A stretch of 64,000 nucleotides of DNA from Puccinellia tenuiflora. Lineage: Eukaryota; Streptophyta; Magnoliopsida; Poales; Poaceae. This document shows, piece after piece, positions 9,576 through 20,239 of this stretch. Every line of letters begins with the position of its first letter. The first letter of the stretch is position 1. The stretch covers positions 868,001 to 932,000 of the forward strand of contig QRDG01001734.1 of the NCBI GenBank assembly GCA_012064385.1, in the 5' to 3' direction. Below the pieces are notes generated by a model. The model made no database searches. It was not told where the DNA came from and saw only the letters and a list, made by a program, of their open reading frames with translations. A program made the position numbers and the translations under genes.

Positions 9576-12500
9576 ATGTCGGGGGAGGACGTCCTCCGGC
9601 CCATCGACCATGGAGAGGATTGGGTCGAATCCGCAGCGGATAGTTCATGGATTACACCTGAGTAAGCATCGTTTCCCCTCAAATTGGTGAGCAAACTCAT
9701 AAATTAGGGTGTTTTTTGACCGTTAGTAGCGTTAATCGTTCCAATTTTGCTGATTTGTTCCCGACCTAACTGCACCCTTTATCTAAATCGATAGGATTGA
9801 TCCTGCGCTTGGTTTTCGACTGGCGGTTTGGATGGAAACTAGTGTTCTGCGTGGTACTGAACCACATTACCTTGGTTGATTTTACTATCCGAAGGTGGTG
9901 GAAACCATCATTTCGTTCAAAGATTTCCGTGCTACACTATGTAGAGAGTATCCATGGAGCGATGCGGATGTTGTTGAACTGTACTATTTCAGTAGTACCG
10001 AGCAAACATTTCTCCCACTAACTTGCGACGAGCATCTTGGATTGCTTTTTACTTTGAATCCTGACAACAATTTTGGTAAAATCCGTATCAATCTGCTTCA
10101 GCCACGCAGAGAACGGGACAAGGGGAAGGGTGTTCAGACCTCATCTGTTTGTGCTAATAGCGAGCGTGTCGGCACTCCTTGTAGGTCGAGACCAAGTAGA
10201 CCTAGTGGTTCTGAAAGCCACAACATGTCTGCTGCCGCTTCTGCTGCCACTAGTGTTGTCGCTTCTCCTCTCACTTCTGCACCCGATGTAGAAGAAGATG
10301 CAGAGCCTGACGAGGAAGTGCCTCGACTTGATGATAAGGATTAGATGATGTACACTGAACTGGTAGATACAGTCAGTAAACAAGCTATGGAAGATGAATA
10401 TCTAGAGGAGCCCGTTAGTCGTGCTAGATTTGATGACACTGACGATGAAGAGAGGGTGGAGAACATTGACAGCTTAGTTGAAGATGCTGAATACGATGGT
10501 GAGGACATGCCAACAATTGAGTGGAACAGGGAAGATCCTCAGCTTACTGTCGGCACCGTATTCCAATCGATGGTGGACTGTCAGAATGCAGTGACTACAT
10601 ATTGCATTCTCAGTGAAAATGAATATGTGATTGAGAAGAGTGAGCCAAAAAGTTTCGTAGTTCACTGCCCATATGATAGGTGTAGATGGAGGTTGCATGC
10701 ATCCCGGATGCTAAGGATCAAACTGATACAGGTTTGTGTATTTCATATTATTGATTCATTCTATTTTCAGCTTGTTGTGTAATGTTTTTAAATTGTAGTT
10801 GACATCATTATTTATTTTGTTTCAGATAAAAAAGTACCCACATGAGCACACTTGTCCACCTGGTGGGGGGGGGGGAGGCCAAAACAAAGCTAGCAAAGAC
10901 TAGGTGGGTGGCAGGTGCAGTAATGGATTGGTTGAGAATTTTCTATGCTAAGGATATGGCTCTTGACAGGATTAATGGTGCATTGAATGGGAGATTTCAG
11001 TTGCTTTACACATTTAGAGCTGAAGTGGAGATGGTTAGTCCAGGGAGTGCTGTAGATATTGACAAGCATACAGTTCAATACAAAATAAAAAGGAAGTTAT
11101 TTGAGAAGGAGTGCTTCAGGAGGGCTTTTGTTTCTTTCAAGGCTTGCTGGCAGGGGTTTCTGGATGGTTGCAGGCCCTATTTGGTTGTCGATGCAACTGC
11201 TTTGACTGGAAGATGGAGAGGACAGCTAGTAGCAGCTTCTACAGTTGATGGACACAACTGGCTATTCCCAGTTGCATTTAGTGTGTTGGAGGTAGAGTCC
11301 GAGGAAAGTTGGGTCTGGTTTCTGTAGCAGTTGCGCAATATTATAGGTACCCCCCACTCCCTAGGTTTAGCTATACACATAAATGCTTGCAAGGGTTTAG
11401 AGAGTATAGTAGAAATTTTATTACCTGGAGTGGAGCATAGGGAATGTATGCGACATCTAGCACAAAATTTCAAAAAGAAATTCAAAGGTAGAGTTTATGA
11501 TGAGAATATATGGCCAGCATCATACACATGCTATGAGAGGAAGCATGAGAATCATTTGATAGTGTTGTATGCTCACAGTCCTCAGGTGAAGGAGTACCTA
11601 GATGCACATCATGAAAAGTTGTGGTCAAGAAGAAAATTCAATGAAATCTGCAAGATATACTATGTGACCAATAACCTGGCAGAGTGCTTCAATGCAAAGT
11701 TCAAGTCAGTGAAATAGCTTTTGGTGTGGCAAGCATTTAATAAGATTAGGCAGATGATCATGATAAATATGTATCTTCGCAAAAGAATTGCAGAATCAGA
11801 ATATGTTGGCCATATTATGCTCCAATCTTTGATTAAGGCATTGCATGCCAAGGCAAGAGGAATGAAGATGAAATGCATTCAATCGGCGACATACGAAGCT
11901 GAGGTCACATATACTGAGAGTCAAAATAGGGAATGGAGGTATCCAGTGAACCTAGCAAGTAGGGAATGCAGTTGTAGGCAATGGCAGATCTGTGGCAAGC
12001 CATGCATACATGCCCTACATCTCATGATGGTTATCGGGGGCCAATATGATGAAGTTGATGAGTACATCTCTGAATATTTCTCTGTTGCTAAATTTACGGC
12101 TGCTTATGCTTCCAATGTGCCTGCACTCCTTGGAAAATACCAATGGAACATAGTAGATCTAGGGTTCAAACTCCATTCTCCTGTACTGACTAGACCACCA
12201 GGAAGACCGAGGAAGAACAGGATAAGAGCATGTGAAGAGGGTCGTATAAAAAGACAATGTAAGTGCAAAAAATGTGGAAACCTAGGGCACATTGTTAGGC
12301 TTTGTACCAATCCAGTATTGACATCATTTGGAGAAGAGGAACAATCGGCAGCAGCAAATGCAGAGGAGAATCAAGTAGCAAATGCAGAGGAGAATGAAGT
12401 GGAAGAGCAGAATGCAGCAGCAAATGCAGATGAGAATGAAGCAAATGAAATTGCAATACCGCAGCTTGGTATGTGTGCAACCTTCCCTTTTTATGCATTA

Positions 12501-12869
12501 GTTCCCTTCTTTATTTGGCTTATAATCTTATTTCTGATTGACGTAGCTCTAAGAAAAATGCCTAGATCAGAGGAAGAAACATCGGTTGAAGGCAGAGAAT
12601 TTGAAGCCATGGCTGATGATGGTGTTGAAGCTATAAGAGAGGAGGAAATAATTGTTCCTATTGTTCCATTACAAATAATTGAACCCACAGGTGACCTTCA
12701 ACTGGTGAGTGCAAGTACTCCGTTAGCACCTCTACCTCCACAACCCCAAGTGAAGACCAAAAGTAGCAAGAAAAATGTGATTTTGAAACAACGGAATATC
12801 CCAGCTAGGGAAACCAGGAGCATGAGTGTTAAGCCATCTGCGAATACAAGGAGCAAATCAAAGATTTGA
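9576..12869 (+). pseudogene. MULE 1 MuDR-type transposase, broken
   Basis: Exons can be traced at 9576-9661, 9795-10731, 10826-12468 and 12547-12869, with GT-AG introns between them. The order is an acidic N-terminal region, a zinc-finger DNA-binding region (around 10560-10850), the MULE DDE domain (VVDATALTGRWRGQL, near 11190), a SWIM zinc finger (CSCRQWQICGKPCIHAL, near 11970) and a CCHC knuckle (CKCKKCGNLGHIVRLC, near 12265). It is dead: in-frame stops occur at 9877, 10342, 11325 and 11715, and a run of 11 G at 10865-10875 shifts the frame by one base. The second catalytic Asp is replaced by Asn (HINACKG where the second MULE has CSDAGKG). The tail ends NTRSKSKI, like the tail exon of the second MULE. 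Confidence 0.9.
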
Positions 12870-13039
12870 ATTTGAACTTTGAATGCAAGTCGTAAACTAT
12901 GAACTTTAAGGATATGTATTGATGCTATTATGTTGTTTGTACTGATGCTATTATTTCATTTTTATTTTTATCCTCTTATTTGTACTTTTCGACACTTAAA
13001 AAATGAAAAAGGGGGTTTTTACACTTATTTGTACTTTTT

Positions 13040-14648
13040 GAGAAAATCTTCCATAACCCATGTTTTTTTATAGGTGGTAGGTCACATAAAATGAAGCCGC
13101 GTGAAGGATTCCCATTTTTTAATTAGTTCTACCTAACCCTACCCTGAAACCGTTTTGATACTAAAAAAATGAAAAAAGGGGTTTTTATTCAATGAAAACC
13201 CTAAACCCCTTAGTCAACACTATTCTACAACCAAGATACACTAGTGTGTCAAATATGGCCTCATTTCGACAAACTTTTCTATGTTAAAGGTCATACCCTA
13301 ACTCATTTGAGTCGAAAGCCATACATTTTTGTGCCTCGTAGCTCATTTCCGAGAAGGGTTTTTGAGAAAAACTTCCATAACCCATGTTAATAATTTTTTC
13401 TAGGTGGTAGGTCACATAAAAGGAGGCCACGTGAAGGTTTCCCATTATTTTGTTTTTTTTTGAATTAGTTCTACCTATCCCGAAACCGTGACTGTAAACC
13501 CTAACCCTAAACCGAAACCTAACCATAACTTTGATCCAGAAAAAAACCGCCAAAGATCTCTAAAGAAAGTACATATTGTGGATCTAAAAGTGATTTTTGC
13601 AAAAAATCATGACAAAACTATGGGGCACTCGTAGTTCAAATCAGACCCACTTCCCCAAAATCGTTAGGAACTTGTATGAAATGTTTGAAATACCTAAGTA
13701 TGTTTTTATATTCAAATCCAAGGTTATATGTACTTATAAGATGGTCTATTATTTTCTATCTCTTTGGATGTTCCTCTTTTGGAGAGCCTTTTTGGTAGCT
13801 GCTTCACAAATTTTAAGCCTGTTGTGACAGACAAAAAAATAAAAAATGTTTTTTTATTCAATGAAAACCCTAAACCCATAGTAAACACTATTCTACAACC
13901 AATATACACCAGTGTGTCAAATATGGCCTCATTCTGACAAACTTTGCTACGTCAAAGGCCATACCCTAGCTCATTTGAGTCGAAAGCCATACATCTTTGT
14001 GCCTCGTAGTTCATTTCTGAGATGGGTTTTTGAGAAAAACTTCCATAACCCATGTTTATAATTTTTTCTAGGTGGTAGGTCACATAAAAGGAGGCCACGT
14101 GAAGGTTTCCCATTTTTTGATTTTTTTTGAATTAGTTCTGCCTAACCCTACCCCGAAACCGTGACCGTCAACCCTAACCCTAAACCTAAACTTAAACATA
14201 ACTTTGATCCAGCAAAAACCGCCTAAGATCTCTAAAGAAAATACGTATTGTGGATCTAAAAGTGATTTTTGCAAAAAATCATGACCAAACTATGCGGCAC
14301 TCATAGTTCAAATCAGACCCACTTCCAGCAAAATCGGCAGGAAATTGTATGAAATGTTTGAAATACCTAAGTATGTTTTTATATTCAAACCCAGGGTTAT
14401 ATGTACTTATAAGGTGGTCTATTATTTTCTATCTCTTTGGATGTTCCTCTTTTGGTGAGCCGTTTTGGTAGCTGCTTCACAAAAAAGCCTGTTTTGACAC
14501 TAAAAAATAAAAAATGGGTTTTTTATTCAATGAAAACCCTAAACCCCGTAGTCAACACTATTCTACAACCAAGATACACCAGTGTGTCAAATATGGCCCC
14601 ATTCCGACAAACTTTGCTATGTCAAAGGCCATACCCTAGCTCATTTGA
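13040..14648. repeat. 669-bp tandem array with telomere-like words
   Basis: The landmark ATTCAATGAAAACCCTAAA starts at 13187, 13856 and 14525, giving two successive periods of exactly 669 bp. A shortened copy precedes (from 13040) and a truncated one ends near 14648. Each full unit contains AACCCTAACCCTAAACC, close to the plant telomere repeat CCCTAAA. No coding frame is conserved between units. The array lies inside MULE 1 between its transposase and its second gene. Confidence 0.88.
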
Positions 14649-15019
14649 ATGATGTTCAAACCCTACAAAACCCTGTTGACCATCTCCAAACCAGAGCGCC
14701 ACACTATAGCTGTCAGATATGGTCCGCGAGATGCTGGTTCCTGCAATGTGATTGGCTGTGTAGGAGTACCCACAGATTGGATCGTAATTACCCGCTGACG
14801 AGTGGGCCATTGGGACTGCATCTGAAGGGCGGGTCTGGTTGCTCGTCGCCACTGAAAGAACATCTCTTAGTTTTGGTGATTTAATGACAAAACATTTTGT
14901 GGGCTAACAATGTGTGTTAAAGTGTCTTGACAGGTTTCTTAGTTGATTAGGCCCAGAAGGTGAAAAGATCGAAGACGGAGAAGAGAATCTCTTTGGTGTA
15001 GGTTTTCTGCCTTTGGAGG

Positions 15020-15385
15020 ACCGGAAGTTCCGGCCCTTTGGGCGGAATTTCGGGTGGGCGGAAATTCCGGCCTTTGGCCGGAAGTTCTGGCCAAGCGCGA
15101 AAACGGCTAAGTCATTTTTGGGATTCCTCTCTGGAGGGGTCCCGGAACTTCTCCCCGGAAGTTCCCCCCGGAAATTTCCAGTGGTCCGGAAATTCCGGCC
15201 TCCTGGCCGGAAGTTCCGGCGCTAGAAAATTTCCGGTGGAATTTTGGCTAAGTCATTTTGGGTTTTCCTCTCGGGAGGGGTCCCGGAGGTTTTGGGCGGA
15301 ACTTCTCCCCGGAGATTTCCGGCCCACCGGAAGTTCCAGACCTAGGCCGGAAGTTCTGGTCCTTTATACCGAAAATTCTGGCCCT
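15020..15385. repeat. Array of CCGGAAGTTCCGG palindromes
   Basis: Exact copies and many variants (GGAAATTCCGG, CGGAAGTTCTGG, CGGAACTTCTCC) of the odd-length palindrome CCGGAA-G-TTCCGG fill this stretch. Two copies of a larger piece (near 15108 and 15245) each contain GGCTAAGTCATTTT followed by a GGAGGGGTCCCGGA block. The array ends just before the LTR core promoter. Confidence 0.85.
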
Positions 15386-15392
15386 GCGCTTT

Positions 15393-15427
15393 TCCAACGG
15401 CCAGATTTCCTGGAGGGGTATTTATAC
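15393..15427 (+). promoter_or_regulatory. LTR core promoter: MSA-like AACGG and TATA
   Basis: TTCCAACGGCCAGATTTCC lies at 15392-15410 and contains TCCAACGGCCA, a full match to the plant MSA consensus TCYAACGGYYA bound by MYB3R factors. TATTTATAC follows at 15419-15427. The TATA sits inside a small palindrome, GGGGTATTTATACCCC. Spacing matches the other LTRs. Confidence 0.6.
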
Positions 15428-16251
15428 CCCTCCCCCTACCTTGGAGCAGCTAGCTCTTGCAACCCTCTCTCCTCCATCACAAGCAAAAGCTCAAATCGAA
15501 GAGATCTCTCAATCCCTCCATCCAAATTCGTTGATCTTTGGAGGATTGAAGGAGAAGGCCCCGATCTACATCTTCACCAAGCCGTTCTTCATTTACCCTC
15601 ATTCACTTGAGGATTTTCGTTTCTAGGGTTAGCATTGTGTTACCCTAGAATTCATGTGCTTACCACTTGTTGTAATTGTGACAGATGTGTTGATTTGGGA
15701 GCCCCCAATTAAGTATTGGGTGTGTGCCCCAAAACATTGTAAAGGCTCTGGATTCCGCCTTGAAGGATTCCGATAGTGCAAGGTGAACCAAACCCTCGGG
15801 TGCGGTTCATCGGAGAATAGGGTGAGGCCTTTGTGGCATCTTGAGTAGGCCTCTTGTGGCGAGCTCACACCCCTCCAACGAGACGTACTCCCTTAACAAG
15901 GAGGAACTCGGGAATACATCCTTGTCTCCACGTGCTTCTACTTTCCGTTATCTTTTTCCCTCAGTTGTCTTTACTTGTATCGTTAATTGCCTAGTTGTTC
16001 TAGTTCGCTCTTCATATAGGTAAATTCACCGTAGTTGCATATCTAGAGAATTTACCTTTGTGTTAAGCCTAAAATCGAAAAAGAATTAAAAATTGGTGTA
16101 GCACCTATTCACCCCTCTCTAGGTGCCCATACGATCCTTTCAGCCACTCCTGTCCAAATCCTCTCCCCTGCCACTTCTCCTGTCCCCATCCACTCCCATC
16201 GTTGCAAGAGCCGTAGATCTCCCGTTCCCATCCACTCCGGTCAACGACGGC

Positions 16252-17107
16252 ATGGTTTCGTGGGGCGATGTAGAGGAATCTTCCACCGACCCAAGATCCG
16301 TTGGCAGCGATGTAAGTTTTGCATTCTCGTATATCTAGGGTTAGGGTTCATATCGATTTGGGGCTTTCGGATTTCACCTCTCATTTTGTTTTGTTAGGGT
16401 CCAAATACCATCTACGGCTATGAGTACAACGGATTAGCCGATGATGGACCTATCCGTTGTTGTTGCAATTTTGCCCTCCAAATTTGTTGCTTTTGAAGGA
16501 TGTTGGACTGGTAGGCGGTTCTTGGCCTGTTCAGGGGAGGTCTGTCAAAAATATGAACTTTTTTGAGTCATAAAAATTATGTTTTTGCTGTGTAATTGTC
16601 TAATAGATTCTGCTGTCATATATATAGTCTGGAGAAAGATTAGACTTTGTGCACTGGGTTGATCCTGTGTGGCCGAGTCCACTGAATAATTCCATGTTGA
16701 AGCTATGGGAAATGTATACTGAAGTCAAAGATGGTAGAGTTTGTGATGCCTTAAACGATTGTCAAAGAAGGTTTGACTTGAAGGATGAGATTGCAAAGCT
16801 TCACCGTGACCTGAGGTTTGCCCAAGATGAGCTTAATCAAGTGGTTGAGGAAAATCAGGTGACACTAACCCTCAAGGCCAAAGCTGAACAAGCTCTGGTT
16901 GATGCACAAGCTGAATTGGAGGAGAAGAAGAAACTTGATGCATACACTTCCAACATGCAAAAGTTTTTGAGGGTGAAGGCAGAGAAGGATAGGAACCAGT
17001 TCAAGGAAGATAAGAGGAAGCTGGAGTACACGGTTGAAGATCTGCTAAAACAGAAAGAAGGGTTTAGGGCAAAGATCAAGAAGATAAAAGATATATGTGA
17101 TGAGTAG
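16252..17107 (+). pseudogene. GRF zinc-finger / coiled-coil gene of MULE 1, frameshifted
   Basis: A first exon starts at ATG 16252 (MVSWGDVEESS) and ends at a GT near 16311. A second exon encodes the core of a GRF zinc finger (FVAFEGCWTGRRFLACSGE, about 16480-16540) but only after a 1-bp frameshift near 16465. The third part, from about 16628, continues FVHWVDPVWPSPLNNSMLKL and then a long coiled coil rich in Glu, Lys and Leu, ending at the TGA... TAG region at 17107. The expected last zinc ligand before 'FVEWVD' is not evident, which also argues for decay. GRF proteins of this form are common in grass genomes, often with transposons. Its job in a MULE is unknown. Confidence 0.65.
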
Positions 17108-17290
17108 AATATTCGTAATATTTGCTTCATCTTATTGGGTCAAGACCATTTATGTGTTGAACTATTAGTGTTTTATCATTTATGAGATGTAATGGATTAT
17201 TTAGGATGCCATCGTTTTCTGAATCTCAGTTGTAATCATCTTTATGATGTCGTTGTTTTCTGAATCTCTTCCATAATTTTTTGCTAATTG

Positions 17291-17452
17291 AAAAAAAGGA
17301 TCCCTAAAAAACGAGAAGACAGGCACAAGCATACAGGGGGCAAAGAAGTGCTCATTTACGAGAATTCCAGCAAAATTAGTCCACAACGGGGATCGAACCC
17401 AGGTCTCTAGCATACCACACCGCAACCCCACCCACTGGGCCACTACCAAGCT
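17291..17452 (-). mobile_element. tRNA-derived SINE
   Basis: Read on the minus strand, TGGCCCAGTGG (17432-17443) fits the RNA polymerase III A box and GGTTCGATCCC (17388-17400) fits the B box, about 35 bp apart. About 90 bp of non-tRNA sequence follows, and then a T-rich 3' tail near 17291. Size and layout match tRNA-derived SINEs of grasses such as Au. It is not a tRNA gene because no acceptor stem or anticodon arm can be folded around the boxes. Flanking duplications were not found, so the ends are approximate. Confidence 0.68.
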
Positions 17453-18026
17453 GTTTAAGATTTCATGTCGTTGGATACATATCACCTGAGCTTGAAGTGC
17501 GGCAGTGATCTTGCAGTGCGGCAAAGCCACTTCCATGTTGTTTGGGACAGGTGAGTTCAACTAAGTAGCCAGGGGCAGGCATGAAATTAATATTCCCTCT
17601 TTTTTGCTTTTGTTTGTTTTTCTCTTTGACAAATTCAACACTGTGATCGGCTCTTCTTTTCTAGCTTTTTTAATAATGCAATATAGCCGCAAAAAGTTCC
17701 AAAAAGTTTCTAGCTTTCCCTATAAATTGTTTTACATATTTTTTATTGGCTTTCTGACAAATTCAACATTGCAACCGGCTCTTCTTTTCTAGCTTTTTTT
17801 AATTCAATATAGCCGCGAAAAGGGACAATTAAAATGCAAATATAACACAGATAATAAAATTCAAATATAACAAAAATAAAAATGACATAGTTTGAAGTTC
17901 TCGACACACACGATATGACAACATAAAGATAAATAAAAATAAAAATCCTAGCTAGGGCAGCACACTTGAACCGACACGACAACAACACCATATTCACGAA
18001 GACCGCCCCCCTCCTTGCCGCCATCT

Positions 18027-18452
18027 TCACTCCTCCTCATCGTGCCCCTCCTTGCCAAGATAGTAGAGGAGGTTGTGAATCCCGTTGCGGGTGGGGAAGA
18101 TGTTATCGACATCGGTGAAGATGTTGTAGGTGGTGAACGCGATGAACTCGCATCCACACCTAAACACTTGCCCGAGGAGGTAGTACGCGTCGAAACAATT
18201 TGCGAAGTGGGCGAGCGGCGCAGTCGGCATAGCACTCGCGTTGGGATGCATCTCATCGAGGCGGAACATGATCGGAAAGCCCGATGGGAGGTGGGCGAAG
18301 CCGGCATGGAGAAAGCACGAGGTCAACTCCCATGCTCCCCTCTACCTTGAGATCGCCCAAACGCGCAGCGTGGTCTCCACGACCACGCCTGCAGGGTACC
18401 GCCTCTCCGGCACGGTGGGTGGCGGGCGGAAGGTGGGTGCGGTGTACTGCAT
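18027..18452 (-). pseudogene. Unknown host-like ORF in MULE 1, one in-frame stop
   Basis: From ATG 18452 a GC-rich frame reads MQYTAPTFRPPPTVPERRYP, continues to a TAG at 18344-18342, then stays open in the same frame (SCFLHAGFAHLPSGFPIMFR and onward) to a TGA at 18027. Without the stop it would be about 141 residues. GC content and codon choice are host-like and contrast with the AT-rich transposase of the same element, which suggests a captured gene fragment. No domain is recognised. It could instead be a decayed MULE accessory gene. Confidence 0.45.
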
Positions 18453-18664
18453 CTTCGCTTTCCTTCGAGTTTGCTTTGGCTAGCTTTCGGTGAAAAAGAG
18501 AAGGGGGCCGGCGCAAATGGACTTGTGGAGGAAGAGGTAGACGGGGGCGGTTTAAATAGCCAGGAGAGAGGAAGAGGTAGATGGAACCGCTGTTTTCACA
18601 CTGCATCCAATGTGCGCGTCGATCGGTATGCCGTAGGCTTTACTCGGCCCGCGGTTTTTCACAC

Positions 18665-18746
18665 TAATCGACGCTCTGAATCGCTGCACTTAATCGACGC
18701 TCTGAATCGCTGCACTTAATCGACGCTCTGAAGCAAAGCTCTGAAT
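18665..18746. repeat. 26-bp tandem repeat in the MULE subterminal region
   Basis: The unit starting TAATCGACGCTCTGAATCGC begins at 18665, 18691 and 18717; the third copy is partial. From 18770 to 18960 a looser GC-rich repeat based on GCGCATCGTGGCGGC and GCATGCATGC follows. Confidence 0.85.
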
Positions 18747-19063
18747 CAACACGCTCGATATCGAGGCGATGCTGCGGCGGCATGCGACGTGCAAGGCAAG
18801 GCCCGCATGCATGCATAGTGGCGCATCGTGGCGGCTACACGCGTGGACGGCATCATGGCGGCGCACGTGCGTGGCTGCATCGTGGCGGCGCGCATGCATG
18901 CATTTAGGCATGGCAAAGTCAGCGCTGCACGCCCATGCATTGCAGGCTGCACCACGTCGTCGCGTGCATAACAGGCTGCACCAGTGCGCAAATTAGTTAA
19001 TCACTGACAAGGCCCAATGGACAGAAGCACGGCCCAAGGAGGATCCATAGAACCATAGAAAAA

Positions 19064-19093
19064 CGGTCCAAAGAGCGCCACCGTCCTACATAG
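19064..19093 (-). repeat. MULE 1 right TIR, inner part cut off by the LTR element
   Basis: These 30 bp (with AAGAGCGCCACCGTCCTACA) are the inverted match of about 9290-9320. The match breaks at 19093 and resumes at 29166, after the LTR retrotransposon and its catag duplication. Confidence 0.85.
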
Positions 19094-20070
19094 TGAAAGT
19101 GCATGGTTGCTCCCATGCATGGTTTTGGTAATTAATGACAATCTCTATGGACTAATGTTTGCATTGAGCTATATTCATAGGTGTGTCCATTTGAGTTGCT
19201 TGATCTCCATTTGTTGGAGTCAAAGCTAAGGGAAGAAAAGTTTGTGTTTATCAAGGCTTTGTGCGGGTTGATCAAGGCCAAGTGAAGTTATGCCGAAGAG
19301 TGCGTCTCCCATCTTGGTGTATGGGGGAGCGTCATGTGAATCTTCACCGAAGCGCAATCGAGGAAGGTGGTGCATCTTGAGGAGATGAAGATCGTCTTCA
19401 TCGACCTCAAGTGGATTAATGCGCAAGGCAAAGGTATGATCTTGATAGGGTTTCTATTTTACCGGTCTCATGTTGTTTAGTGAGAGACCAGATTATAGGA
19501 TAGATAACCGTACTATCAAGAGGGGCTCTCGACCGAGTATCGTGATCGTATCATCGTAGAGAGCACAAACCTTTGCATCCATGCAATCATATTTATTGAT
19601 TCTTATTTGTCTCTTATCGTGGTGTGGTCTTGGTGCTTGTCGTGCTTGTCATGACAAAGCTAAGTTCACCGAAAACGATTTTCATATGCGTCTTCTATTG
19701 CGGTTTCGGTATTGGAGATTTTGCCGGTTCATCCATGCGGAAGATTTCTCTTTCCCATTTCTTTGCAAAATCTCCATTACTTGTTTGCTATATTTCCAAG
19801 GGTTGCATTTGTCGTCCTCTTTCCAACAAAATTGGTTTCATGTCATTTCGACTTCATTTGTAAAAGATATAACATTTCCGGTTTGCGAAATAGAGAGGTT
19901 TTACCTTTCTCCTTTTGGTTTTATCCTCCATTGATGGACTATGATGTTTCTCTGCATGATCTTGTAGAACTTTTCGTTGCGATTCCAACGAGCCCAAAAT
20001 CATCGAAAACGGAGTCCGGATGATTAAGTTATGATTTTTCTCGTACCGGGTGTCCTGCAGTTTTTTTGCC

Positions 20071-20187
20071 CAGCGGTAGTACCGTACCAGTACCGCCCGG
20101 GTACCGCCGGGAGTCCAGTACCGCGCACGTTTGAGCGCCCAAAATCACCCGGGGCGGTAGTACCGCTGGCCCAGCGGTAGTACCGCT
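20071..20187. repeat. Array of CGGTAGTACCG palindromes
   Basis: CAGCGGTAGTACCG occurs at the start and again near 20172; GGCGGTAGTACCGCT and GTACCGTACC-type relatives lie between. The core AGCGGTA-G-TACCGCT is an odd-length palindrome. The same array is present in the 3' LTR at 27971-28087 with a few substitutions. It occupies the place held by unrelated palindromes in the two solo LTRs. Confidence 0.85.
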
Positions 20188-20205
20188 CCTGGGCGCGATT
20201 TTGCA

Positions 20206-20239
20206 CATAACGGTCAGATTTCGGGGGACCTATTTAAGG
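20206..20239 (+). promoter_or_regulatory. LTR core promoter of the gag-only element
   Basis: CATAACGGTCAGATTTCGGG is followed by TATTTAAGG at 20231-20239, the same layout as at 2741 and 15393. The matching site in the 3' LTR is at 28106-28139. Confidence 0.6.

Larger units (their letters stand above)
14853..16142 (+). mobile_element. Solo LTR, distant relative of the gag-only family
   Basis: The LTR starts TGAAAGAACATC and ends ATCCTTTCA, with a perfect 5-bp target duplication gccac (14848-14852 and 16143-16147). It is 1,290 bp and has no partner. Its last third shares the conserved leader block and the end region with the 1418 and 19094 LTRs, and it shares the AACGG-TATA core. Its first part is diverged, and its upstream array is built on CCGGAAGTTCCGG. 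It sits upstream of the GRF zinc-finger pseudogene inside MULE 1. Confidence 0.92.

Noticed and set aside
15038..15610. 190-codon frame in the 14853 solo LTR
   Set aside because: It consists of the palindrome array and leader read as protein. It crosses the TATA box, so it would not be translated from the LTR transcript.
17388..17443. A tRNA gene on the minus strand
   Set aside because: A and B boxes are present but no acceptor stem or anticodon arm folds, and a SINE-like body and tail follow.
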